Source of the DNA: CAWFZT01 sp963820415
GTDB lineage: Bacteria > Chloroflexota > Anaerolineae > Anaerolineales > Anaerolineaceae
Length of the DNA stretch: 64,000 nucleotides
Direction of reading: 5' to 3'
NCBI GenBank assembly: GCA_963820415.1
Contig: CAWFZT010000009.1
Location: 62,001 to 126,000 of the forward strand
Within the stretch, counting starts at the first letter, position 1, and each line of letters opens with the position of its first letter. Made by a program: the position numbers and the translations under genes. Below the pieces are notes generated by a model. That model was given only the letters and a program-made list of their open reading frames with translations, was not told where the DNA came from and made no database searches. Below, piece by piece: positions 48,302-57,201 of the stretch.

Positions 48302-48588
48302 GAAAGAGCTGGAATCAAAAACCGCCTATGTAGCGGTCTTCGAGTACCCCCACAGAGATTCGAACTCTGGTTTTAGCCTTAGCATACCTCGATGGTATGA
48401 AAGAGCTGGAATTAAAAACCGCCAAAGGGCGATTTATTAAGGTGCCCCCACAGAGATTCGAACTCTGGTTTTAACCTTAGCATACCTCGATGGTATGAAA
48501 GAGCTGGAATTAAAAACCGTCAAAGGGCGATTTATTAAGGTGCCCCCACAGAGATTCGAACTCTGGTTTTAGCCTTGAAAGGGCTGCG
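48302..48588 (-). repeat. 98-bp tandem array derived from the tRNA-Glu 3-prime half
   Basis: The block from the anticodon loop to the 3-prime end of tRNA-Glu (AAGGCTAAAACC, T-arm, GGGGGCA) occurs three times with an exact 98-bp period; the shared CACAGAGATTCG on the plus strand starts at 48351, 48449 and 48547. Only the last belongs to a full tRNA. Between copies lie a GC stem with a T5 run, the segment CCAGCTCTTTCA, and a hairpin CATACC-ATCGA-GGTATG in the place where the anticodon loop would continue. The copy farthest from the tRNA has a different stem (CCGC..GCGG). Confidence 0.85.
48511..48534 (-). terminator. Terminator-like stem after tRNA-Glu
   Basis: On the minus strand AAATCGCC-CTTT-GACGGTTTTT forms a stem of about 8 bp with one mismatch, and a T5 run, just past the tRNA. 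The same element in the next repeat copy is perfect (CGCC/GGCG). Confidence 0.5.
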
Positions 48589-48613
48589 TCCTGGTCCCCT
48601 AGACGATGGGGGC
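48541..48613 (-). tRNA. tRNA-Glu (UUC)
   Basis: A 73-nt cloverleaf on the minus strand. The acceptor GCCCCCA pairs with TGGGGGC, the D-arm begins GTCTAGGGG, the anticodon loop is CTTTCAA with anticodon TTC, and the T-arm is CAGAG-TTCGAAT-CTCTG. The discriminator is A and CCA is not encoded. GTCTAGGGGACCAGGAC is typical of bacterial tRNA-Glu. Confidence 0.93.
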
Positions 48614-48685
48614 AACGAGAAGGATTTTATCATGACCCCCGTATAGGGTCAAGCAATTGATCGGACAATTTCAGCGCCGGGTTTA

Positions 48686-49495
48686 CTATTTCTGCTCCGC
48701 CTGGAGGGCCTGGCACACACGGGCATGCTCCACTTCCAGGCGCGGCAGCCACGTCTCCACGAGGTCAAAAGGAGCGTTCTTGTCCACCAGGCGCAGCACC
48801 TCATTACAGTAATCCGACAGGCGGTGCGCTCCGAGAGTGCTGCTGGAGCCTTTCAGGCTGTGAACACTCTTGCGTAGATCGGCGTAATTGTGTTCGTTCA
48901 TCGCCTGGCGAACGCGTGCGATGAGTGCCAACGAATTAACCTGGTACATACCAATAAGCTCGGATAGCACATCCGGCTCATCCTCACCTTGCAGTTCGCG
49001 AATCCCATCCAATATCGCATAATCCAACGGCGAGTCTTCCAGCTCGGTGGTTACGGAATTGCTAGAATTGCCCTGGTTCATCATAATTGGCCGCGCCCAC
49101 TTTTGCAGTACCTGTTTTAGCCCTTCGACCGGCACCGGTTTCGGGATACAGTCATCCATCCCGGCGGCGAAACAATCCTCATAGCTGCCGGGACTGCCCG
49201 GCTCTACCAGACCGATGATCGGGATATGCGCCGCGCTACGGCTTTCACTCTCTCGGATCAACCTGGCCGCGTCAAAACCGTCCAGATCGGGCATCTCGCA
49301 GTCCATCAAGACCAAAGCGTATCTACTCGAATCTTCCACCGCCGTTTGCACTGCCAGGGTGCCATTGGGTACAACCTGGACTGAAAAGCCCAGCCGGTCC
49401 AGTAGATCAGTGATCAACTGTTGGGTAAAAAGATCATCCTCCGCCAACAGCACTGTCCCAAGGGGAGGTGAAAATACACCGTCCTTTTCAAACAA
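48686..49495 (-). CDS. Receiver-HPt phosphorelay protein
   Basis: Two-domain signalling protein without a kinase or output domain. The receiver (about 15-135) has the acidic pair in LLAEDDLFTQQ, the phospho-acceptor Asp in LVLMDCEMPDLDG, and Lys in CIPKPV. The HPt domain (about 165-265) has its phospho-acceptor His in VHSLKGSSSTLGAHRL. Such proteins relay phosphate between a hybrid kinase and a final regulator. No partner is adjacent; the only kinase in the window is at 61.6 kb. The stop of the SRAP gene upstream is 11 bp away. Confidence 0.9.
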   Translation of the reverse strand: MFEKDGVFSPPLGTVLLAEDDLFTQQLITDLLDRLGFSVQVVPNGTLAVQTAVEDSSRYALVLMDCEMPDLDGFDAARLIRESESRSAAHIPIIGLVEPGSPGSYEDCFAAGMDDCIPKPVPVEGLKQVLQKWARPIMMNQGNSSNSVTTELEDSPLDYAILDGIRELQGEDEPDVLSELIGMYQVNSLALIARVRQAMNEHNYADLRKSVHSLKGSSSTLGAHRLSDYCNEVLRLVDKNAPFDLVETWLPRLEVEHARVCQALQAEQK

Positions 49496-49506
49496 TTCGA
49501 CCTCCT

Positions 49507-50206
49507 CTACTGCTGTAGAAGACTGGACTGTCCGGGCATCTTTACCGGAACAACCAGGTCTTTGCTGTCGCGAGCCGGATCGTTTACAGACCTGGAAACC
49601 GGGAATGCTGTCATTTTGTCCGACGGGTAAGGCGACAGCAAAGACTGAAGTTCAGGAATGCGCCGGTCTTCCAGCCATTTCCAGCAGGATTCCCGGTCAA
49701 GGATGACCGGCATGCGCTCGTGTACTTGCGCCACGGTTGCATTGGCCGGGCAGGTAATGATGGTGCAGCTACGCAATTCTTGACCTTCCGGCGATTTCCA
49801 GGATTCCCACAAACCGGCAAAAGTAAAACGCGCGCCCACCAGCTAATTGGAAATAATAAGGGATGCGGGCTGGTTTTGGCCCCTCCAGTTTCTGCCACTC
49901 ATAAAAACCATTGGCCAGGATCAGGCACCGGCGCCGGGCATACGCGTTTCGAAAAGCGGGTTTTTCAGTCAACGTTTCAGAACGGGCATTGATCAACCGG
50001 TCGCCAATGCTGGCGTCTTTAGCCCAGGAAGGGATCAACCCCCAACGCATCCGTTCGACCTTCCGTTCGACGACCTCAGTGACGACTGCCACCGGCTGAG
50101 AAGGAGCCACATTGTAATGGGCCACCCAATCAGCTGGCATCGGGCCAAGCTCCAGTTCCTGTTTTACGTCATCAGCTTCAAGGGTTAGTGTGAACCTTCC
50201 ACACAT
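49507..50206 (-). CDS. SRAP (YedK/HMCES) abasic-site shield protein (one-base frameshift)
   Basis: SOS-response-associated peptidase fold that links covalently to abasic sites in single-stranded DNA. The catalytic Cys2 is in MCGRFTL; NARSETLTEKPAF, LILANGFYEW and HERMP are the other family motifs. The frame breaks in an A4/T4 run at 49825-49828: removing one base joins YYFQLAGGRAF to TFAGLWESW exactly as in the family. The repaired length is 232 aa, which is normal. It lies 11 bp before the receiver-HPt gene on the same strand. Confidence 0.9.
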
Positions 50207-50328
50207 GGGTTCTTCCTTTCTGGCGGGTTGGATTCTGCCAGCCGCTGCATGAACAGAAGTTTCCAGTAACTTATCAATATTATTTTAACCTCATTTTAGC
50301 ACGCGCCTAAGAATCAAGCTATTTTGGG

Positions 50329-50334
50329 TATAAT
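50329..50334 (+). promoter_or_regulatory. -10 element before the FTCD gene
   Basis: TATAAT lies 27 bp before ATG 50362 (18 bp before the alternative GTG 50353). No clear -35 is seen. Confidence 0.4.
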
Positions 50335-50361
50335 TGCAGCATCTTTTTTCTGGTGAATTGC

Positions 50362-51906
50362 ATGCCCTCTCCCCTGGTTGAGTGTATCCCAAATTTTTCG
50401 GAAGCCCGCCGACCCGAAGTGGTCGAGGCCATTTTGGAAGCTATCCAAAGCGTGCCCGAAGTGCACGTGCTTGACCGCCATTCTGACCTGGATCATAACC
50501 GGACGGTGATCACTTTCGTCGGTACACCCCGGGCGGCTGAAGAGGCTGCCTATCGGGGGATTCAAAAAGCGGCCGAGTTGATCGACCTGAATGAGCATAC
50601 TGGCCAACACCCGCGCATCGGTGCGACCGATGTGGTGCCATTCGTCCCTCTGGTCGACACGCACATGCTGGAATGCGTAGAACTCTCCCGGCGGTTGGCC
50701 AAACGCGTGGCCGCCGAATTGAACCTGCCGGTGTATTTATACGAAGAATCGGCAACCCGTCCGGAACGCCAGAACCTGGAAAATATTCGCAACGGCGAGT
50801 ATGAAACCTTGAAAAAAGAGATCGGCAGCAGCCCAAACCGTGTCCCCGATTTCGGGCCTCGCACCCTGGGCCCGGCGGGGGCCGTTGTGATCGGCGCTCG
50901 CCAGCCGCTGATTGCCTTCAACGTTTACCTGACCACCGATAACCTCAGCGTCGCTCAGAAGATTGCCCGGGCGATCCGTTATTCATCCGGCGGGCTGCGT
51001 TACGTCAAGGCCATCGGCTTGATGGTGCACGGCCAAGCCCAGGTCTCGATGAACCTGACCAATTTCCGGCAAACGCCGCTTGGCCAGGTGGTAGAAATGA
51101 TCCGGCGTGAAGCCGCCTCTTACGGCACGGCAATTCATCACTCCGAGCTGGTCGGCCTGATTCCCCAGTCCGCTCTCACCGACGCGGCAAGCTGGTACCT
51201 GCAGATAGAAGGTTTTAAACCAGAGCAGGTTTTAGAGAATCGCCTGTTAGAGTTGAAAACGCTCCCGCCAATCTCGACCATTCCACCGCTGGAGGCTACA
51301 TTTCTTGATCAACTGGCCAGCGGGAATTCCACGCCAGGTGGGGGTAGCGCCTCAGCTTTTGCCGGAGCAATGGCGGCTGGGCTGGCAGCCATGGTGGCAA
51401 GAACTACCGCTACCAAGAAAAAATATGCCGGGGTGAAGGATCAAATGTGGATGCTGATCGAGCAGGCTGATGCGCTGCGCGCCGACCTCTCGTCGCTGGT
51501 CGATCAGGACACTAAGGCTTTCCAGGATCTACTGGCAGCTCGCTCTCTGCCAAAGGAAACCGCCGACCAGCAAGCCGAACGGCGCCTGGCAATTGAAAAT
51601 GCCTCTTTAAAAGCCGCCCAGGTCCCCTTGCAGGTCTCTCAAAAAGCACTTCAGGTGCTTCAGTTGGCTGTAGAAGCAGCTTCTACAGGTAACCAGAACG
51701 CCATCGCCGATGCGGTCAATGCGGGAATCCTGGCCCAGGCCTGCCTGAGCGGGTCAGCAGTGAACGCCAGGGTCAACCTGTATGGGTTGGATCGCCCGCA
51801 GGAAGTTCAGACCATCATAGATGAATTAGATGAAATTGAAAAAAAGGCGGTTGAACTTACCGGAAGGCTTTACGTGACTTTCAAGGAAAAAACGGGGATT
51901 CAGTAA
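50362..51906 (+). CDS. Glutamate formimidoyltransferase / formiminotetrahydrofolate cyclodeaminase fusion
   Basis: Bifunctional enzyme that moves the formimino group from formiminoglutamate to tetrahydrofolate and then releases ammonia to give methenyl-THF. The transferase part (about 1-300) shows LVECIPNFSEAR, HNRTVITFVG, GQHPRIGATDVVPFVP and VIGARQPLIAFNVYL. The cyclodeaminase part (about 315-515) shows FLDQLASGNSTPGGGSASAFAGAMAAGL. It is the same order as the animal FTCD. No histidine-degradation genes flank it. An in-frame GTG at 50353 is an alternative start. Confidence 0.93.
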   Translation: MPSPLVECIPNFSEARRPEVVEAILEAIQSVPEVHVLDRHSDLDHNRTVITFVGTPRAAEEAAYRGIQKAAELIDLNEHTGQHPRIGATDVVPFVPLVDTHMLECVELSRRLAKRVAAELNLPVYLYEESATRPERQNLENIRNGEYETLKKEIGSSPNRVPDFGPRTLGPAGAVVIGARQPLIAFNVYLTTDNLSVAQKIARAIRYSSGGLRYVKAIGLMVHGQAQVSMNLTNFRQTPLGQVVEMIRREAASYGTAIHHSELVGLIPQSALTDAASWYLQIEGFKPEQVLENRLLELKTLPPISTIPPLEATFLDQLASGNSTPGGGSASAFAGAMAAGLAAMVARTTATKKKYAGVKDQMWMLIEQADALRADLSSLVDQDTKAFQDLLAARSLPKETADQQAERRLAIENASLKAAQVPLQVSQKALQVLQLAVEAASTGNQNAIADAVNAGILAQACLSGSAVNARVNLYGLDRPQEVQTIIDELDEIEKKAVELTGRLYVTFKEKTGIQ

Positions 51907-51965
51907 GTTCGAAAATTAGTTTCCCAGCATCGTTATTATTTCTACACTAAAGACGAGGAGCGCAA

Positions 51966-52520
51966 ATGGGTATTAAACCTGATCACTGGATTCGTAAAAT
52001 GGCGCTGGAACAAAGGATGATCGAGCCTTACGCCGACCAGGAAAACCGCCCTGGTAAAATTTCTTACGGAGTCTCTTCTTACGGCTATGACATCCGCGTG
52101 GCAGATGAATTCAAAATTTTTACCAATGTCTATTCGGCCATTGTCGATCCCAAGAATTTCGACCCCCGCTCGATGATCGATTTTAAAGGGGAAGTGTGCA
52201 TCATACCCCCCAACTCATTTGCACTGGCTCGTACGGTGGAATATTTCCGCATTCCACGCAATGTGTTAACCGTTTGCGTCGGCAAGAGCACCTACGCTCG
52301 CTGCGGCATCATCGTCAATGTGACCCCCTTCGAGCCGGAATGGGAAGGCTTCGTGACCCTGGAAATATCCAACACCACCCCTCTGCCCGCAAAAATATAC
52401 TCGAATGAAGGCATCGCCCAGGTGCTATTTTTCGAGGGCGACGAAGTGTGCGAAACCTCTTATGCCGATAAGAAGGGCAAATACCAGAAACAGCAGTCTA
52501 TCATGCTGCCAAGATTATAA
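51966..52520 (+). CDS. dcd: dCTP deaminase
   Basis: Deaminates dCTP to dUTP for thymidylate supply. At 184 aa it is full length. Motifs are SYGVSSYGYDIRVA, the active-site region VGKSTYARCGIIVNVTPFEPEWEGFVTLEISNT, and EGIAQVLFF. GAGGAGCGCAA precedes the ATG. It lies 59 bp after the FTCD gene on the same strand and both serve one-carbon or pyrimidine supply, so co-transcription is possible. Confidence 0.96.
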   Translation: MGIKPDHWIRKMALEQRMIEPYADQENRPGKISYGVSSYGYDIRVADEFKIFTNVYSAIVDPKNFDPRSMIDFKGEVCIIPPNSFALARTVEYFRIPRNVLTVCVGKSTYARCGIIVNVTPFEPEWEGFVTLEISNTTPLPAKIYSNEGIAQVLFFEGDEVCETSYADKKGKYQKQQSIMLPRL

Positions 52521-52626
52521 TATCCGGGCGTTATTTCCGTTTATTGGACAGGAATCATTCGTATAATTCAGGATTCTGGTACGTCTCGGTCCACAAATCG
52601 TGCCCGGCCTGCGGGTAAAGAGGGGA

Positions 52627-53367
52627 ACCCCATTCCCCTCGCAGTATCTTTTACAGCAGGGTCGGGCTGGCCCAACACGCTTCGCCATTCGTCCGGCTAT
52701 ACGCGCCCATCACCGAAACTGCCTGGCCTTCCTGGACGCAGGCCTGGAAAGCTGGCAGGTAGGTCTGGCGCATATCGCGCGGGCTGACCCTGGCATCGAA
52801 CTGGTGCCGGTCGGCCTCCGGCCCACTGTGCACGACGTAATGCTTGGGCGTGGCAACCAGTTTGCGGTAATATGGGTCATCCCCCTGCAAACCCTTTACG
52901 AAAGCAACCCCCAGGCGAGAGGTTAGATAAGGATCTTCTCCGTATGTTTCTTACCCGCGCCCCCAGCGCGGGTCACGAAAGATATTGATGTTCGGCGACC
53001 AGTAAGTCAGCCCATAATAAATGCTATGGTTGCCTTCGCTCAGGGCCTTATGATGCTTGGCGCGTGCTTCGTCAGAAATGGCTGTCGCCACCCGATAAAT
53101 AAATTCTACATCCCACATCGCTGCCAGGCCGATCGCTTGTGGAAAAACGGTGGCGATGCCTGCCCGGCCTACGCCATGCAAGCACTCATTCCACCAGTTA
53201 TATTCAGGAATTCCCAGGCGTTCGATGGCCGGGGCGTTGTAGATCAGCTTGGAAATTTTTTCATCCAGCGCCATCCGGCTGACCAGGTCCTTCACCCGCT
53301 CTTTGACTGGTTTATCCGCATCCAGGTAGATTGCTTTGGCCCACTTTGCCATTGTTATCCCCTCCAC
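52627..53367 (-). pseudogene. Decayed glycoside hydrolase family 3 gene
   Basis: N-terminal third of a GH3 beta-glucosidase/xylosidase: LVSRMALDEKISKL, NWWNECLHGVGRAG, ATVFPQAIGLAAMWD, GLTYWSPNINIFRDPRWGRG, then in the same frame ETYGEDPYLTSRLG, ATPKHYVVHSGPE, and ASPTLL-KILRGEWG. Two in-frame TAA codons interrupt it, at 52951-52953 and 52651-52653, both where a Gln (CAA) would fit. Homology ends at about 52627, before the catalytic Asp of the family. Nonsense mutations plus truncation make this a true pseudogene. Confidence 0.85.
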
Positions 53368-53403
53368 TCAGATATACGAAAAATGGGTGTGGTTGTTGGA
53401 TTC

Positions 53404-54060
53404 TTATTGTACCAAATCGAAGGCGAAGACGCTTTGTTTCTTAAGTTCGTATACTTTGCCGCGCCAGGCGATGTGCACGTCCTCTTCCTCCCGCCAGAAT
53501 GCCATCCCTTCCAGGTAATCTGGCCAGTTCTCCTCGGGGATTGGCTCCTCTAGCAGCGCAATCGCCATGAAAGCGATATTCCCATCGTGTGTGATATGCA
53601 GATTGAGACCCGAGTCATGGTTAGTATCCTCCAATAAAAAGTTCAATACATCATATGCCTCGTGAGGCACCTCATCCAGAGGTTTTTGTTTGCTTATCTT
53701 TTGCCATCCATTTTCAACGAAGGGGAATCCGAGCTTTCGATCAACCACGACATGGTTGGGGTAGTTTGCCCCCCGGATTATCGCCCTCCCGGTGTCCATG
53801 CAGCATCCAACCGGGCTGGTCAACACCCGGTATATACGGCGTCTCTGCGCTAGCCAGGCTCCAAATTCTTCGGCGAGCTGAACCCCTTCGGGAGTCAACC
53901 CGGCAATCAAGGTTTCTTCCGGGACATTGATAGGAAAGCGGATCGAATGCCTGACCAATAAGGATACATGTTGTTTTGCCGGGGACAGGTCCAGGGGAGA
54001 GCGAATATAATCAGGTATCAACGATGACCCTCCAAGGGTAAAGTCGTAGTATGGTATCAC
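53404..54060 (-). CDS. Histidine phosphatase superfamily protein
   Basis: A 218-aa cytosolic protein with the histidine-phosphatase fold. The phospho-His is in LLVRHSIRFP (RHS in place of the common RHG), the second Arg in SPVGCCMDTGRAI, and the second catalytic His in LHITHDGNIAFMA, an HD pattern typical of the acid-phosphatase-like branch. The substrate is unknown. The start GTG 54060 is provisional. The 188-bp gap to the divergent gene at 54249 shows nothing I recognise. Confidence 0.75.
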   Translation of the reverse strand: MIPYYDFTLGGSSLIPDYIRSPLDLSPAKQHVSLLVRHSIRFPINVPEETLIAGLTPEGVQLAEEFGAWLAQRRRIYRVLTSPVGCCMDTGRAIIRGANYPNHVVVDRKLGFPFVENGWQKISKQKPLDEVPHEAYDVLNFLLEDTNHDSGLNLHITHDGNIAFMAIALLEEPIPEENWPDYLEGMAFWREEEDVHIAWRGKVYELKKQSVFAFDLVQ

Positions 54061-54248
54061 ACATACCCCGGTAATTTCAAGCTGAATAGAGAGTCCATTG
54101 GGATTCCGTGGAAGGCCGTGGATTCTGGGGAGCGCAACAATGTTAATCCAAAATTAAACCCTGGCTGATGCACCTCAATGGCAAATTTGCGTAATAATAG
54201 TGAATAGCGTATCGAAAAACAGTTCTTTTCCTTCAGGCCCGGCAAAAT

Positions 54249-55379
54249 ATGAAATCAAATGTCTTGAAAACTCGCTCTCCTATTCGCAGGCAAAAAGCTC
54301 GTAATTTTCTGCTGATTACCCTGCTGAGCTTTGCCCTGTCTGTCTCGCTTACCCGGCTATACCTCAGCCTGACCGGGTTCCCTCAGCTTGGCAACCGTGA
54401 ACTGCACATCGCCCACGTACTGTGGGGCGGGCTGATCCTGTTCGTCGCCACCCTTCTCCCGCTGCTGTTCGCTAACCAGTGGATTTTTACGACTACCGCC
54501 ATCCTTTCCGGAGTAGGCGTCGGCTTATTCATGGATGAAGTGGGCAAATTCATTACCCAGACCAACGATTATTTTTACCCACCTGCCGCGCCGATCATTT
54601 ATGCTTTTTTCCTGCTGGTCGTCCTGGTGTACGTGGAAATCAGCCGAGGTAGGGCTTCAGATGCCCGCACCGAGATGTATTATATCCTCCAGGATTTCGA
54701 TGAGGTGCTCGATCACGATCTGTCGAGGGAAGAACGCAAAGACATCCTTGACCACCTGGGCCTGGTGTTGAAGGAGGTGACTCAACCCGACCTCGCCAAC
54801 CTGGCCCAGACTCTAAAAGGTTTTATTTTAAATAATGACCTGGACCTGGTACCGGATACACCGTCTTTCTGGAAACGCTGGCGTTTGCGCCTCGAAAATT
54901 TCGAAGCCCTCCGGCTGTCGCGCAACCGCTTCCGGGCTGCCCTGGCAGGTGTTTTGCTGGGATGGGGTCTTTATTCCCTCTATTATCCTATATACATCCT
55001 GACTCAGGCGCGCGATCCGGCTGAATTGAATTCTATTCTTTTAGGCCTGGTCAGCCAGCGGCTGGTGCGTAGCCATGGGGGAGTAACCTGGTTTGAAGTT
55101 CACCTTGGCCTGCTTACCGCCGTAGGGTTGATTCTAATCACCGCGGCTGGCCTCCTGGGGCTTGGCAAACAGCGCCAGGCAATCAACCTGGCTTACGTGG
55201 GCATGCTAACTTCATTGACCATGGTCGATTTGCTGGTCTTTTACTACGACCAATTCTCCGCCATCGTCAGCGCAGCGCTGCAACTGGTTATTCTACTGGG
55301 TATCCTGCGCTACCGCAGGCGATTTCTGCAAAGCCGGGCCGGTGATTTCATCCCAGAACCGCTGGATAAAATAGAATAA
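54249..55379 (+). CDS. Polytopic membrane protein of unknown function
   Basis: A 376-aa membrane protein. Four helices lie in the first 125 residues (ending with IIYAFFLLVVLVYVEI), with a conserved-looking stretch GVGVGLFMDEVGKFITQTNDYFYPPAAP between helices 3 and 4. A cytosolic part of about 110 residues follows (HDLSREERKDILDHLGLVLKEV), then about four more helices. I do not recognise the family. It lies 50 bp before a GT39-type gene on the same strand. Confidence 0.7.
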   Translation: MKSNVLKTRSPIRRQKARNFLLITLLSFALSVSLTRLYLSLTGFPQLGNRELHIAHVLWGGLILFVATLLPLLFANQWIFTTTAILSGVGVGLFMDEVGKFITQTNDYFYPPAAPIIYAFFLLVVLVYVEISRGRASDARTEMYYILQDFDEVLDHDLSREERKDILDHLGLVLKEVTQPDLANLAQTLKGFILNNDLDLVPDTPSFWKRWRLRLENFEALRLSRNRFRAALAGVLLGWGLYSLYYPIYILTQARDPAELNSILLGLVSQRLVRSHGGVTWFEVHLGLLTAVGLILITAAGLLGLGKQRQAINLAYVGMLTSLTMVDLLVFYYDQFSAIVSAALQLVILLGILRYRRRFLQSRAGDFIPEPLDKIE

Positions 55380-55429
55380 AACCTATTTTTCCTTCTCATT
55401 TTTCCCATCAAAGGTTATCATACAAACCA

Positions 55430-56948
55430 ATGACCCCCAATAACACCTCAATATTTAACACACGGCCCTGGTTTCTGCGGATTTTCATGGCAGCCTGTTT
55501 CCTGCTGGCCCTGGGCATCCGCCTGTATGACCTTAACGACCTGCCGCTGGATTTCCATCCTGCGCGCCAGCTCCAATCTATGCTAAAGGCGCGCGGTATG
55601 TTCCTGGAAAATGCCCCCGGGGTACCACAATGGCAGCGCGAGATGGCGGTTTCACAGTGGAAAATCCAACCTACCGAAGAACCGGAGATCATCGAAAGGC
55701 TGGCCTTGTGGGCCTATCAGGCAGCCGGTTCTGAGAATCTGTGGTTTCCACGCTTCTCCTCGATCTTATTTTGGCTGGTGGGTGGAATCGGCCTGTTCTT
55801 GCTTATCAGCGATCTGGTGGGTAAAGACGGGGCGGTGGTTGGAACGCTGTTTTATCTGTTCTTACCCTATGCGGTAGTTGCCAGCCGGGCCTTCATGCCC
55901 GACCCGTTGATGGTGATGTTCATTATCTGGGGAGTCTGGGCGCTCAACCGCTGGCACGTCCGGCCTGGTTGGGGTCGAGCCATCCTGGCCGGCGGTCTGT
56001 GCGCGCTGGCCATCCTGGTAAAACTTACAGCAATTTTTATGGTCTCCGGGGCCATCTTCGGCCTGGAATTGGGAGATCGAGGTTTTACAAAGTCTCTGCG
56101 CACCCTACAGTTGTGGGTTTTGGGCATCTTCTCACTTTTACCGGCTGCCATCTACAATATTCTAGGAATATTCGTGATCGGCTATATCAGCCAGGGTTCA
56201 GTCAACGGGCGTATCTTGTTGAACCTGGGGATCGATCCGCTGTCCTACATCCGTTGGGATAACAAGGTGCAAGAAGTTCTGGGGATCAGTGCACTTTTGC
56301 TGGCAATTGCTGGTACTTTTTTACTCAAGGACCGCCGCGGACGTTCTCTGATCCTGGGATTGTGGGGTGGGTACCTTCTTTTTGGTGTCTTTTTCATGTA
56401 TTATTACGGCACCCACGATTATTACCACCTACCCCTAATTCCACTCGTGGCAATTGGCCTGGCTGCGGTCGGACAGGCGGTTACCCAGAACTCTGCGTGA
56501 GATAGCGCCAGGTAAATTTTCCAATTTTGTAATCGTAGGTCTGCTGCTGCTGGCTGTCGGACAAAATACCTGGACCGTGCGAAACACCCTGAAACGCACT
56601 GATTACCGGCCCGAAGCTGCCTTCTGGCAGTCCCTGGGCAACAAACTGCGCGGTTATAGCGTGCTTGCGCTCACCCAGGATTACAACGGCAGGCTGTCTT
56701 ATTGGGGCTGGTACGACGCGACCTACTTCCCTAGCCTGGGTGACTTTGAGCACCAGGCAATCGCCGGAAGCACAGAGGACCCTCTGCAATCCTTTAGAGC
56801 GGCTGCAAAAGGAAAAGATCTGTTTCTGGACAGCATGCTGGCTGAGTTGGACACTCAACCTGAATTTAAATCCCTGCTTTATACCACTTATCCGGTCTTT
56901 GACCAGGGCAAGGGCTACGTAATCTTCGACTTGAGAAAACCCAAATAA
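55430..56948 (+). CDS. GT39-type membrane glycosyltransferase (one-base frameshift)
   Basis: Polytopic GT-C glycosyltransferase of the Pmt/ArnT type that would move a sugar from a lipid carrier. The first loop after helix 1 has DFHPARQLQSMLKARGMF, and the second loop has ASRAFMPDPLMVMFII. About ten helices are seen, then a C-terminal soluble domain. The frame changes at about 56485-56495 (CCCAGAACTCTG); removing one base joins VGQAVTQ to LREIAPGKFSNFVIVG. The repaired length is about 505 aa. The usual acidic DE pair in loop 1 appears as DF, which may affect activity. Confidence 0.8.
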
Positions 56949-56998
56949 TCAGCCCAACGCTGCAGTCACCACTGGCAAAAAACGCAATCTACAGCAAC

Positions 56999-57151
56999 TC
57001 AGTTTGCTCTTTGGGCAACCACCTTGCCTGCTTCGTAATCAACCACCATTTTCAATTTGTGCTGTTCTTTCATCGTGAGTGTCACCTGTGTGTTCATAGG
57101 GTGACATTTTCCCTGAACACTTAGGGGTGTCAAATTCGCTGAACAACAACA
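56999..57151 (-). mobile_element. Remnant of an IS end with transposase N-terminus
   Basis: On the minus strand the segment starts with two copies of a 20-bp block at a 26-bp period (57125-57144 and 57099-57118; complements of GGGTGTCAAATT.. and GGGTGACATTTT..). ATG 57097 then opens a frame for MNTQVTLTMKEQHKLKMVVDY, which resembles the first HTH helix of ISNCY-type transposases, and stops after 32 codons. The doubled end block and transposase start mirror the intact IS at 6.4-7.8 kb. The rest of the element is gone. Confidence 0.6.
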
Positions 57152-57167
57152 TGAACCAAAAAGACTC

Positions 57168-57195
57168 TTGACAAACACTGTAAACGCTTTATAAT
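57168..57195 (+). promoter_or_regulatory. Promoter of the trpS-trpB2 T-box operon
   Basis: TTGACA (57168-57173) and TATAAT (57190-57195), both perfect, 16 bp apart. This is the best sigma-70-type promoter in the window. The -35 lies 17 bp from the IS remnant. Confidence 0.85.
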
Positions 57196-57201
57196 TTATA
57201 C

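Noticed and set aside
48302..48588. The regular repeats near tRNA-Glu considered as a CRISPR array
   Set aside because: Repeats are 98-bp tandem units that include tRNA sequence, with no unique spacers and no cas genes.
30529..52953. Several in-frame TAA codons (30529, 35774, 52651, 52951) suggested recoding of TAA as Gln
   Set aside because: TAA is used as a normal stop in intact genes here, for instance at the DegV gene and the small gene ending at 12084, and the interrupted frames lack starts or are truncated. Ordinary gene decay explains them.
54057..54245. A 62-codon minus-strand frame in the gap before the membrane-protein gene
   Set aside because: No RBS, no recognisable motif, and it overlaps the phosphatase start and the likely promoter region of the divergent gene.
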